Shown: positions 16,764 through 24,211 of the stretch, piece after piece
How the letters are laid out: the number at the start of each line of letters is the position of its first letter
Position numbering within the stretch: position 1 is the first letter of the stretch
Origin: Alphaproteobacteria bacterium UBA2784
Lineage (GTDB): Bacteria > Pseudomonadota > Alphaproteobacteria > Micropepsales > Micropepsaceae
Direction of reading: 5' to 3'
NCBI GenBank assembly: GCA_002352285.1
Contig: DEIC01000098.1
Location: 1-28,916 of the forward strand
DNA length: 28,916 nucleotides
The notes under the pieces: generated by a model
The model's database searches: none
Told to the model about the DNA's origin: nothing
What the model saw: only the letters and a program-made list of their open reading frames with translations
Position numbers and translations under genes: made by a program

Positions 16764-16866
16764 GGTGAGGGTATCCGTCCTCACCATCGCCCAAGAAAAC
16801 GGTTGGTTGCCGCCGCAAAGGGCATTATCTGCAACGCCTTCCGAAGCTGGCCTCAGGTTCGGCCAG
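16764..16866 (+). promoter_or_regulatory. Potentially structured cysD leader
   Basis: Three short stems can form in the presumed leader. GGTGAGG/CCTCACC pair at 16764-16770 and 16779-16785 (seven perfect pairs). GTTGC/GCAAC pair at 16806-16810 and 16831-16835. CTGGCC/GGCCAG pair at 16847-16852 and 16861-16866 (six perfect pairs). I could not match the region to a known riboswitch class by eye. Stems of this size occur by chance in GC-rich DNA, so this is a candidate only. Confidence 0.3.
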
Positions 16867-16897
16867 AACGATTTGCGAGAGAGTTTCGAACGCCGCC

Positions 16898-17692
16898 ATG
16901 GATCGCCTCGACCAGCTGGAAGCCCAGTCCATTTACATCCTGCGTGAAGCGTTCAACCGCATCGACAACATCGCGATGCTGTGGTCGCTGGGCAAGGACT
17001 CCAACGTGATGATCTGGCTTTCCAAGAAAGCCTTCCTGGGTCATGTGCCCTTTCCGGTTGCCCATCTCGATACAGGCCTTGAGTTCCCCGAGACCTACGC
17101 CTTCCGCGAACGCTATGCGAAGGAATGGAACCTCAAGCTGATCGCGGACAGCTGCCCCGGTCTTGAGACGATTGACGACACGCTGCCGCCCGCCTCGCGC
17201 ATTGCGGCGCGCAAGACGGCGGGCCTGAAAGAGGCCATCGAGAAATACAAGTTCAACGGCATCATCGCCGGCATCCGCCGCGACGAGCAGTCGATGCGCG
17301 CCAAGGAGCGCGTCTTCAGCCCGCGCACGGCGGATGGTCAGTGGGACTTCCGCGACCAGCCACCGGAGTTCTGGGACCAGTTCAAGACCGATTACCCCGC
17401 AGGCGTGCATATCCGCATCCACCCGCTGCTGCATTGGACGGAGCTGGACATCTGGCGCTACATCAAGCGCGAGAACATGCCCATCGTGCCGCTCTACCTT
17501 GCAAAGAACGGCGAGCGTTTCCGTTCGCTGGGCGAAATCGGCATCACGTTTCCGATCAAGTCCAACGCGGCATCCATCGACGAGATCATCGCCGAGCTTG
17601 AAGTGACGCGCACCGAAGAGCGCGCAGGCCGCGCCATGGACCACGAAAGCGAGGACGCCTTCGAGCGCCTGCGCGCTGATGGCTATATGTGA
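16898..17692 (+). CDS. cysD: Sulfate adenylyltransferase subunit 2
   Basis: The small, catalytic subunit of ATP sulfurylase, which with CysN makes adenosine 5'-phosphosulfate (APS) from sulfate and ATP in the cytoplasm. The 264-residue protein has the PP-loop SLGKDS at residues 30-35, VAHLDTGLEFPETYAFR, GIRRDEQSMRAKERVFSPR and HPLLHWTELDIWRYI, all diagnostic of CysD. It is somewhat shorter than the roughly 300-residue enterobacterial form. The cysNC gene starts seven bases after its stop, so the two are one operon. Its place between manC and galU-ugd, with no sulfate-reduction gene nearby, resembles modification-type pairs such as rhizobial NodP/NodQ, but assimilation cannot be excluded. Confidence 0.95.
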   Translation: MDRLDQLEAQSIYILREAFNRIDNIAMLWSLGKDSNVMIWLSKKAFLGHVPFPVAHLDTGLEFPETYAFRERYAKEWNLKLIADSCPGLETIDDTLPPASRIAARKTAGLKEAIEKYKFNGIIAGIRRDEQSMRAKERVFSPRTADGQWDFRDQPPEFWDQFKTDYPAGVHIRIHPLLHWTELDIWRYIKRENMPIVPLYLAKNGERFRSLGEIGITFPIKSNAASIDEIIAELEVTRTEERAGRAMDHESEDAFERLRADGYM

Positions 17693-17699
17693 GGCGGCC

Positions 17700-19613
17700 A
17701 TGAACGACACCACCGCCACATCCGCTCCCGGCCAGATCGGCAAGCCGCCGCTGCGTGGCATGCGCGACCTGTTGCGCATCGTCATCGTCGGCCACGTCGA
17801 TCACGGCAAGTCAACGCTGGTCGGACGCATCTTCTACGACACCGGCAGCCTGCCCGAAGGCAAGTACGAATCCATCAAGGCCATGTCGGAGCGGCGCGGC
17901 ATGCCCTTCGAATGGGCGTTCCTGATGGACGCCATGCAGGCCGAGCGCGATCAGGGCATCACCATCGACACGTCGCAGATCTGGTTCAAGTCAGAGCGCC
18001 GTGACTATGTCATCATCGACGCACCGGGCCACAAGGAATTCCTGAAGAACATGATAACCGGCGCATCGCAGGCCGATGCCGCCGTGCTGGTGATTGATGC
18101 AGAAGAGGGCGTGAAGGAACAGTCGCGCCGCCATGGCTATCTGTTGCATCTGCTTGGCGTGCGTCAGGTGGCCGTCGTCGTCAACAAGATGGACCTTGTG
18201 GGCTGGAGCGAGAAGCGCTTCCGCGAAGTTGAGGCCGAATACCGCGCCTATCTCAAGGGCATCGGCGTTGAGCCTGCCCATGTGATCCCCGTTTCGGCGC
18301 GCGAGGGCGCCAATGTGGCGGCGCGCGCTGCCGAAATGCCCTGGTACAAAGGTCCGTCCATCGTTGAGGCGCTGGATGGATTTAATCCGGTGGCGCCGTC
18401 GAAGGATTTGCCGCTGCGCTTCGCCGTGCAGGATGTCTACAAGTTCGACGAGCGCCGGATCATTGCGGGTCGCATCGAGTCCGGCACGCTGAAAATTGGC
18501 GACAGGCTTGTCTTTTCGCCGTCCAACAAGATGGCGCGCGTCAATTCGATTGAGGTCTGGCCCGCAGATCGGGCCAAGCCATCAACGGCTGGCGCGGGCC
18601 AGTCGGTGGGCGTGACGCTGGACGAGCAGATTTTTGTTGAGCGCGGCGACATCGCGTCTCACGAGGCGGATGCGCCCATCGAAACCGATGTCTTCCGTGG
18701 CCGCATCTTCTGGCTGGGCAAGGAACCGCTGACCAAGGGCGCGCGCTACAAGCTCAAGCTCAATACGTTTGAAGCGCCCGTGCAGGTGCAGGCGATTGAG
18801 AAGGTGATCGACACCGGCGACCTTTCGGCCGCGACGCCCGACCGCGTGGAGCGCAATCAGGTTGCCGAAATTGTTTTCCGCGCGCGGCGCATCATTGCGC
18901 TGGATCCCTATAGCGACCTGCCGCGCACCGGCCGCTTCGTGCTGGTGGACAAGTTCGACATTGCAGGCGGCGGCATCATCTCGATGGAAGGCTATGCTGA
19001 CCAGCGCAGCCTGATTACCGCGCGTTCCACCAACATCACCCGCGTCGAGCATGCCGTCTCGCGCGAGGAACGCTGGCGCCGCAACGGCCACAAGGGCGGC
19101 GTGATCTGGATGACCGGCCTTTCCGGCGCGGGCAAATCTACGCTGGCAGTCGCGCTGGAGAAGCGCCTGCATGACGAGGGTTTCCACGTTTACATTCTTG
19201 ATGGCGACAATGTGCGCCATGGCCTTAACGCCAATCTCGGATTCTCGCCGGAAGACCGTTCGGAAAACATCCGCCGCGTCGGCGAAGTGGCGGCCCTGTT
19301 TGCCCGCGCGGGCGTGATTGCGATTTCGGCCTTCATCTCGCCCTATCGCTCAGACCGCGATCGTGCGCGCACGGCAGCTGGCGAAGACTTCCACGAGATC
19401 TACGTGAAGGCAGACCTTGCCACCTGCGAGACGCGTGACCCGAAGGGCCTTTATGCCAAGGCGCGCAAGGGCGAGATTGCCGACTTCACCGGGATTTCGG
19501 CCCCCTACGAGGAGCCGGAAACGCCCGAGCTGACGGTTGATACCGCCCAGCGCTCGGCGACGCAGTGCGTGGATGATCTTGTGGCTTATGTGAAGCAGCG
19601 CTTCCGTATCTGA
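17700..19613 (+). CDS. cysN: Bifunctional sulfate adenylyltransferase subunit 1/adenylylsulfate kinase (CysN-CysC fusion)
   Basis: A 637-residue NodQ-type fusion. The N-terminal EF-Tu-like GTPase half (CysN) has GHVDHGKST at 31-39, DAPGHKEF from 107 and NKMDL from 152, followed by beta-barrel domains. It drives APS formation with CysD. The C-terminal half is APS kinase (CysC), with the P-loop GLSGAGKST at 473-481, DGDNVRHGLNANLGF, FISPYRSDRD and DPKGLYAKAR; it makes PAPS, the donor for sulfotransferases. The start ATG follows a GAGGCGG site that overlaps the cysD stop. Both halves look complete. The stop is two bases from that of the convergent ugd gene. Confidence 0.95.
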   Translation: MNDTTATSAPGQIGKPPLRGMRDLLRIVIVGHVDHGKSTLVGRIFYDTGSLPEGKYESIKAMSERRGMPFEWAFLMDAMQAERDQGITIDTSQIWFKSERRDYVIIDAPGHKEFLKNMITGASQADAAVLVIDAEEGVKEQSRRHGYLLHLLGVRQVAVVVNKMDLVGWSEKRFREVEAEYRAYLKGIGVEPAHVIPVSAREGANVAARAAEMPWYKGPSIVEALDGFNPVAPSKDLPLRFAVQDVYKFDERRIIAGRIESGTLKIGDRLVFSPSNKMARVNSIEVWPADRAKPSTAGAGQSVGVTLDEQIFVERGDIASHEADAPIETDVFRGRIFWLGKEPLTKGARYKLKLNTFEAPVQVQAIEKVIDTGDLSAATPDRVERNQVAEIVFRARRIIALDPYSDLPRTGRFVLVDKFDIAGGGIISMEGYADQRSLITARSTNITRVEHAVSREERWRRNGHKGGVIWMTGLSGAGKSTLAVALEKRLHDEGFHVYILDGDNVRHGLNANLGFSPEDRSENIRRVGEVAALFARAGVIAISAFISPYRSDRDRARTAAGEDFHEIYVKADLATCETRDPKGLYAKARKGEIADFTGISAPYEEPETPELTVDTAQRSATQCVDDLVAYVKQRFRI

Positions 19614-19615
19614 TC

Positions 19616-20944
19616 TCAGCGTTTCGTGCGTGCTGGCCGGCCGATGCTGACATAGTCAAACCCGGCTCCCGCAGGCTCACCCGGCGCGTAGATGTTGCGC
19701 AGATCAATGATGGCGCGCCCGCGCATCAATGACGCCATGCGCGCAAAATCAAGCGCGCGGAACTCATTCCATTCGGTGATGATGACGCAGGCATCCGCAT
19801 CCTTCAGCGCGTCGTAAGCGTCGCTGGCATAGTGCATGCCGTTGAACTCGGCGTGCTTCTGCGCCTCTTTCATGCTGGCCGGATCAAAGGCGCTGACGCT
19901 TGCGCCTGCCGCCATCAGCGCAGGCACGATGTCGAGCGACGGGCTGTCGCGCATGTCATCGGTGTTTGGCTTGAAGGCAAGGCCAAGGACGCCGATCTTC
20001 TTGCCCTTGGCGCTGCCGCCCATCGCCTTGATGACTTTTTCCGCCATGCGTTTCTTGCGCGCGCCATTGACGCGAATGACCGCCTGCACCAGCTGCGAGG
20101 GTGTGCCGACCTGCTGCGCCGTCTGGTCCAGCGCAAGCGTGTCTTTCGGAAAGCACGAACCGCCATAACCCGGCCCGGCATTCAGGAATTTCGAGCCGAT
20201 GCGGCCATCAAGCCCGATACCGCGCGACACATCCTGCACATCCGCGCCAACCACCTCGCAGATGTCGGCCATCTCGTTGATGAAGGTGATCTTCATGGCG
20301 AGAAACGCGTTCGCCGCATATTTGATGAGTTCGGAAGACTCGCGCGTCGTAAACAGGAACGGCGTCTTTTCATTGAGGTGAAGCGGGCGGTAAAGGCGGC
20401 GCATCACATCGCGTCCGCGATCCGTTTCCGCGCCCACAACCACGCGATCAGGCCGCTTGAAGTCTTCAATCGCCGATCCCTCTCGCAGGAATTCCGGGTT
20501 GGAGACCACATCAAATTCTGCCGACGGCCGGCGCGTGCGGATCACATCTTCCACCTTGCGCCCGGTTCCAACAGGCACCGTCGATTTCGTGACAATCGTG
20601 GCATAGCCTGTCAGCGCGTCAGCAATCTCTTCGGCGGCCTTGAACACATAGGAAAGATCGGCATGGCCATCACCGCGGCGGCTGGGCGTGCCCACTGCGA
20701 TGAAGATCGCCTCCGCGCCCTTGACGCCCTCTGCCAGCGAGGTTGAAAAGGAGAGGCGGCCCTTCTTCACATTCTCGGCCACCAGGGCATCAAGGCCCGG
20801 CTCGTAAATCGGAATGACGCCGTTCTTGAGCGCATCGATCTTTGCATGATCCTTGTCGATGCAGACCACATCATGCCCGAAATCCGAAAAGCAGGCGCCC
20901 GAGACAAGGCCCACATAACCGGTACCGATCATCGCCACGCGCAT
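19616..20944 (-). CDS. ugd: UDP-glucose 6-dehydrogenase
   Basis: Oxidises UDP-glucose to UDP-glucuronate with two NAD. The 442-residue protein begins with the Rossmann motif GTGYVGLVSG, has YEPGLD near residue 47, VVSNPEFLREG at about 147-157, and the active-site GPGYGGSCFPKD with catalytic Cys264. Length and motifs match the bacterial UGD family rather than the UDP-ManNAc or UDP-GlcNAc dehydrogenase branches. An AGGA site lies about seven bases before the ATG. It follows galU by 18 bases, so UDP-glucose synthesis and oxidation are coupled. Its product would feed the glucuronate 4-epimerase type enzyme at 25685. Confidence 0.96.
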   Translation of the reverse strand: MRVAMIGTGYVGLVSGACFSDFGHDVVCIDKDHAKIDALKNGVIPIYEPGLDALVAENVKKGRLSFSTSLAEGVKGAEAIFIAVGTPSRRGDGHADLSYVFKAAEEIADALTGYATIVTKSTVPVGTGRKVEDVIRTRRPSAEFDVVSNPEFLREGSAIEDFKRPDRVVVGAETDRGRDVMRRLYRPLHLNEKTPFLFTTRESSELIKYAANAFLAMKITFINEMADICEVVGADVQDVSRGIGLDGRIGSKFLNAGPGYGGSCFPKDTLALDQTAQQVGTPSQLVQAVIRVNGARKKRMAEKVIKAMGGSAKGKKIGVLGLAFKPNTDDMRDSPSLDIVPALMAAGASVSAFDPASMKEAQKHAEFNGMHYASDAYDALKDADACVIITEWNEFRALDFARMASLMRGRAIIDLRNIYAPGEPAGAGFDYVSIGRPARTKR

Positions 20945-20962
20945 GCGTTCATCCTCGCATCA

Positions 20963-21841
20963 TCAGTTCTTGAGAAGGGCGGCAAGCCCCTGCCGGAAGG
21001 CGGGCGCAAGATCAGGCCGGTCAAGCGCCAGCGCCACGTTTGCCAGAAGAAAGCCGACCTTGTCGCCGCAATCATAGCGGTCGCCCTTGAAGCGCACCGC
21101 ATGGAAGGGCTGCCGACCAATCAGCTTGGCCATCGAATCCGTCAGCTGGATTTCGCGGCCTGAGCCCGGCTTCTGGCGTTCCAGCTCGTCGAACAGTTCC
21201 GGTTGCAGGATGTAACGGCCAACGATCGCCAGCGTTGACGGCGCAACCGCCGGCTTGGGCTTTTCGACAAGGCCCATCACTTCGGTCAGATCGCCCCGCG
21301 TCGCGCCCGGCGCAATGATGCCATAGGACTTTGTGCGCTCCCGAGGCACGTCCTGCACTGCGACCAGATTGCCGCCCGTCTTGGCATAGGCAGCAATCAT
21401 CTGCGAGAGCACGCCCGGTTCTGCCTTCACCAGGTCATCGGGCAGGATGACGGCGAACGGCTCATTGCCGATAAAGTGGCGCGCGCACCAGACCGCGTGG
21501 CCCAGCCCCAACGGCTGCTGCTGACGTGTGAAGGAGACGGAGCCGGTCTTGGGCAGATCTTCCAGAAGACTGCGCAGCTCGTCAGTCTTCTCGCGCTCCG
21601 AAAGCAGGGATTCCAGCTCATACGCGTGGTCGAAATGGTCTTCGATCACGTGCTTGCCGCGCCCCGTGACGAAGATGAACTGTTCTATTCCGGCACGCTT
21701 GGCCTCTTCGACCGCATACTGGATCACCGGCTTGTCCACCACCGGCAGCATTTCCTTGGGCACGGCCTTGGACGCGGGCAGAAAGCGCGTGCCCATGCCA
21801 GCGACCGGAAATACGACTTTGCGGACCTGTTTGTTCGGCAT
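20963..21841 (-). CDS. galU: UTP-glucose-1-phosphate uridylyltransferase
   Basis: Makes UDP-glucose from UTP and glucose-1-phosphate, the shared precursor for Ugd, GalE and probably the initiating transferase. The 292-residue protein carries VAGMGTRFLPASKAVPKEMLP from residue 13, the classic GalU signature, then QYAVEEAKRAGI and FAVILPDDLV. Family length is normal. It is the first gene of the galU-ugd operon and is divergent from galE across 141 bases. Confidence 0.96.
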   Translation of the reverse strand: MPNKQVRKVVFPVAGMGTRFLPASKAVPKEMLPVVDKPVIQYAVEEAKRAGIEQFIFVTGRGKHVIEDHFDHAYELESLLSEREKTDELRSLLEDLPKTGSVSFTRQQQPLGLGHAVWCARHFIGNEPFAVILPDDLVKAEPGVLSQMIAAYAKTGGNLVAVQDVPRERTKSYGIIAPGATRGDLTEVMGLVEKPKPAVAPSTLAIVGRYILQPELFDELERQKPGSGREIQLTDSMAKLIGRQPFHAVRFKGDRYDCGDKVGFLLANVALALDRPDLAPAFRQGLAALLKN

Positions 21842-21912
21842 CTCAACGTCCCGGAGAAGTCATTTGCCCGCTCTTTACCATGCCGCAACTTTTGGCCCGG
21901 GTCCTGCACGGG

Positions 21913-21941
21913 TTGAAACCGTCCTTAATCGGCACGCACTA
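21913..21941 (+). promoter_or_regulatory. Candidate promoter for galE
   Basis: TTGAAA at 21913-21918 and GCACTA at 21936-21941 are 17 bases apart and lie about 40 bases before the galE ATG. The -10 hexamer and spacing repeat those seen before the phosphosugar transferase gene (13054-13082). Supported only by this resemblance and by position. Confidence 0.35.
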
Positions 21942-21982
21942 GCGTGGATGAAGGAAGAACAGGTCCAAAGGCTTTTGCGGCA

Positions 21983-22999
21983 ATGGCAATTCTGGTTACC
22001 GGCGGGGCAGGCTACATCGGCAGTCATATAGCTTTGCGGCTGCGCGAGCGCAACGAACCCGTTGTGGTTTTGGATAACCTCACCACCGGCTTCCGGCAGG
22101 CGGTGCCCGAGGGCTGTGAATTTGTCTTCGGCGATGCGGGCGCGCCGGGGCTGCTCGACCGCATTATTTCAGACTTCACAATTGATGCGGTCATGCACGT
22201 TGCAGGATCAGCCGTGCTGCCGGATTCAGTGTCCGACCCGCTGGCCTATTACCGCAACAACACGTCGGCCTCGCGCACGCTGATCGAAGCGTGCGTGCGC
22301 CACAACGTGCGCCACTTCATTTTCTCGTCCACCGCTGCCGTTTATGGCATTCCGAAATTGAACCCGGTTTCAGAGGCAGCCGAGCCGCATCCGGCATCGC
22401 CCTATGGCCGCTCCAAACTCATGACAGAGTGGATGCTGGCCGATACCGCGCACGCCCACAAATTCCGCTATGCTGCCTTGCGCTATTTCAATGTGGCCGG
22501 TGCTGATCCGGAAATGCGGACAGGCCAGTCCACCGCTCGCGCAACCAACCTCATCAAGGCGGCGGTGCGCGCCGCCATCGGCGCTGTGCCGCAGCTGACG
22601 ATCTATGGCACCGACTATCCGACGCCAGACGGTACGGGCGTGCGCGATTTCATTCATGTGATGGACCTGGCTGATGCCCATCTGCGTGCGCTTGATGCGC
22701 TGCGCGGCGGCTATGCAGGCGGCGTTCTGAACGTGGGGTATGGCCGGGGCTATTCAGTGCTTGATGTGGTCAAGGCTGTCGAAGCGGAAGCCGGTGCCCG
22801 CATTGCGATTCGCACTGCGCCGCGCCGCCCGGGCGACCTGGCCGAAGTGATTGCCGATGCCACCCGCATCCGCGAAGAGATTGGCTGGACCCCGCGTTTC
22901 AACGATCTGCGTACCATCGTGCGTCACGCGCTGGCGTGGGAGCGGCACCTGCAACACCTCAATATGCCGGAACTCCTTCCGGCCATTGGGGCGCGCTAG
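21983..22999 (+). CDS. galE: UDP-glucose 4-epimerase
   Basis: Interconverts UDP-glucose and UDP-galactose with bound NAD. The protein is 338 residues, exactly the usual GalE length, when the ATG at 21983 is used. An upstream in-frame start at 21944 adds a tail before the nucleotide-binding strand and is unlikely. GGAGYIGSH lies at residues 7-15, VMHVAGSAVLPDSV near 70, SSTAAVYG around 115-122, and the YGRSK pair gives Tyr141 and Lys145. The substrate-loop RYFNVAGADP and the late GTGVRDFIHVMDLADAH are also GalE hallmarks. The canonical family HFAA is HVAG here, a modest variant. Confidence 0.93.
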   Translation: MAILVTGGAGYIGSHIALRLRERNEPVVVLDNLTTGFRQAVPEGCEFVFGDAGAPGLLDRIISDFTIDAVMHVAGSAVLPDSVSDPLAYYRNNTSASRTLIEACVRHNVRHFIFSSTAAVYGIPKLNPVSEAAEPHPASPYGRSKLMTEWMLADTAHAHKFRYAALRYFNVAGADPEMRTGQSTARATNLIKAAVRAAIGAVPQLTIYGTDYPTPDGTGVRDFIHVMDLADAHLRALDALRGGYAGGVLNVGYGRGYSVLDVVKAVEAEAGARIAIRTAPRRPGDLAEVIADATRIREEIGWTPRFNDLRTIVRHALAWERHLQHLNMPELLPAIGAR

Positions 23000-23040
23000 C
23001 TCTTTTCCTTTTTCCGGTTTCACCTTATGAAGACGCCGCG

Positions 23041-23059
23041 CTCGCCGCTTGGCGGCGGG
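23041..23059 (+). other. GC-rich hairpin between galE and gmd
   Basis: CTCGCCGC (23041-23048) and GCGGCGGG (23052-23059) form an eight-pair stem (one G-U) with a three-base loop, about 30 bases before the gmd ATG. No T-run follows, so it is a poor intrinsic terminator. It might act on translation or RNA stability, or be chance in GC-rich DNA. Confidence 0.35.
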
Positions 23060-23089
23060 TGGCGCATTCTCCATTTGGCAGGAGCGTAG

Positions 23090-24148
23090 ATGGCGCGCCC
23101 GATTGCACTCATCACCGGCGTGACCGGACAGGACGGCGGCTATCTGGCCAGCCTCCTCGTCGCCAAGGGCTATGACGTTCACGGCCTGCGCCGCCGCACC
23201 TCCTCCTCGGATGCCGAAACGTCAGACGCGCTGGGGACCAATCGCAAATATCTGCCGGGCGTGACCCTGCATTTCGGCGACATGACAGATGCCGCCAGCA
23301 TCATGCGCGTGCTCGGCGATGTGAAGCCGGATGAAGTCTACAATCTCGCGGCCCAAAGCCACGTGCATGTGAGCTTTGAAAAGCCGTCTTACACCGCATC
23401 CGTCAATGCGCTGGGTTGCGTGCATGTGCTGGAGGGCATGCGGCTTTTGGGCCTTCTCAAGACCGCGCGCTTCTATCAGGCGTCCACGTCGGAAATGTAT
23501 GGCGACACCAGCGTTGCGCCGCAATCAGAAGCAACCCCATTTCATCCGCGCAGCCCCTATGCGATCTCAAAACTGTTCGCGCATCTGACGACGGTGAACT
23601 ATCGTGAGGCCTATGGTGCTCATGCCTCCAGCGGCATCTGCTTCAACCATGAGGGGCCAACGCGCGGGCCGCATTTTGTCACGCGCAAGATCACCATGGC
23701 CGTGGCGCGCTGGGCCAGGGGCGAGCGCACGCCGCTCAAGCTCGGCAATCTCTCCTCCCGGCGCGACTGGGGGCACGTGCGCGATTTCGTTGAGGGCATG
23801 TGGCTGATGCTCCAGCAGCCCAAGGGCGATGACTATGTGCTGGCGACCGGCACGCAGCACACGGTGCGCGAGGCGGCAGCAGCCGCATTCCGCTGCATCG
23901 GTATTGATGTTGTCTGGCAGGGTGTGGGCCTTGACGAGAAGGGCATCGACGCCAAAAGCGGCGAGACACTGGTAGAAGTCGATCCCGCCTTCTTCCGGCC
24001 TGCCGAAGTCAATCAGCTGATCGGCGACGCCAGCAAGGCCCGCCGCGTTCTCGGCTGGAAGCCGCAAACCGGCTTTGAGGGCCTGATCCGCGAGATGGTG
24101 GAGTCAGACCTGGCGCGGCTGACGCCCCGGCAATCTGCCGCCAATTGA
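23090..24148 (+). CDS. gmd: GDP-mannose 4,6-dehydratase
   Basis: Converts GDP-mannose, the ManC product, to GDP-4-keto-6-deoxymannose, precursor of GDP-fucose, GDP-rhamnose and GDP-perosamine. The 352-residue protein has GVTGQDGGYLA at 10-20, NLAAQSHVHVSFE near 85-97, and STSEMYGD with Thr133 and Glu135. The YAISK motif gives Tyr157 and Lys161, at the same positions as in the E. coli enzyme. An AGGAG site precedes the ATG. An oddity is NHEGPTRGPHF where the family usually reads NHESPRRGETF; this lies in the substrate/NADP loop. No reductase or aminotransferase for the keto sugar is in the window. A GMD relative acting on GDP-heptose (DmhA type) is a less likely alternative, given gmhA nearby. 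Confidence 0.88.
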   Translation: MARPIALITGVTGQDGGYLASLLVAKGYDVHGLRRRTSSSDAETSDALGTNRKYLPGVTLHFGDMTDAASIMRVLGDVKPDEVYNLAAQSHVHVSFEKPSYTASVNALGCVHVLEGMRLLGLLKTARFYQASTSEMYGDTSVAPQSEATPFHPRSPYAISKLFAHLTTVNYREAYGAHASSGICFNHEGPTRGPHFVTRKITMAVARWARGERTPLKLGNLSSRRDWGHVRDFVEGMWLMLQQPKGDDYVLATGTQHTVREAAAAAFRCIGIDVVWQGVGLDEKGIDAKSGETLVEVDPAFFRPAEVNQLIGDASKARRVLGWKPQTGFEGLIREMVESDLARLTPRQSAAN

Positions 24149-24200
24149 GCCGCTGCGCATCATCTGCTAGGTCCAGCGCATCACGATAATCCGTGCGGCG

Positions 24201-24205
24201 GGAGG
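24201..24205 (+). promoter_or_regulatory. Ribosome-binding site that decides among three tandem ATGs
   Basis: GGAGG directly abuts the first of three consecutive in-frame ATG codons (24206, 24209, 24212). Only the third has normal spacing (six bases), so 24212 is taken as the start. Confidence 0.65.
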
Positions 24206-24211
24206 ATGATG

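Noticed and set aside
16765..16947. Short GTG-started frame in the cysD leader as a leader peptide
   Set aside because: It overlaps the cysD start out of frame, has no clear ribosome-binding site and no run of cysteine or methionine codons that would suggest attenuation.
23041..23059. Hairpin upstream of gmd as an intrinsic terminator for galE
   Set aside because: No T-run follows the stem; kept only as a structural feature.
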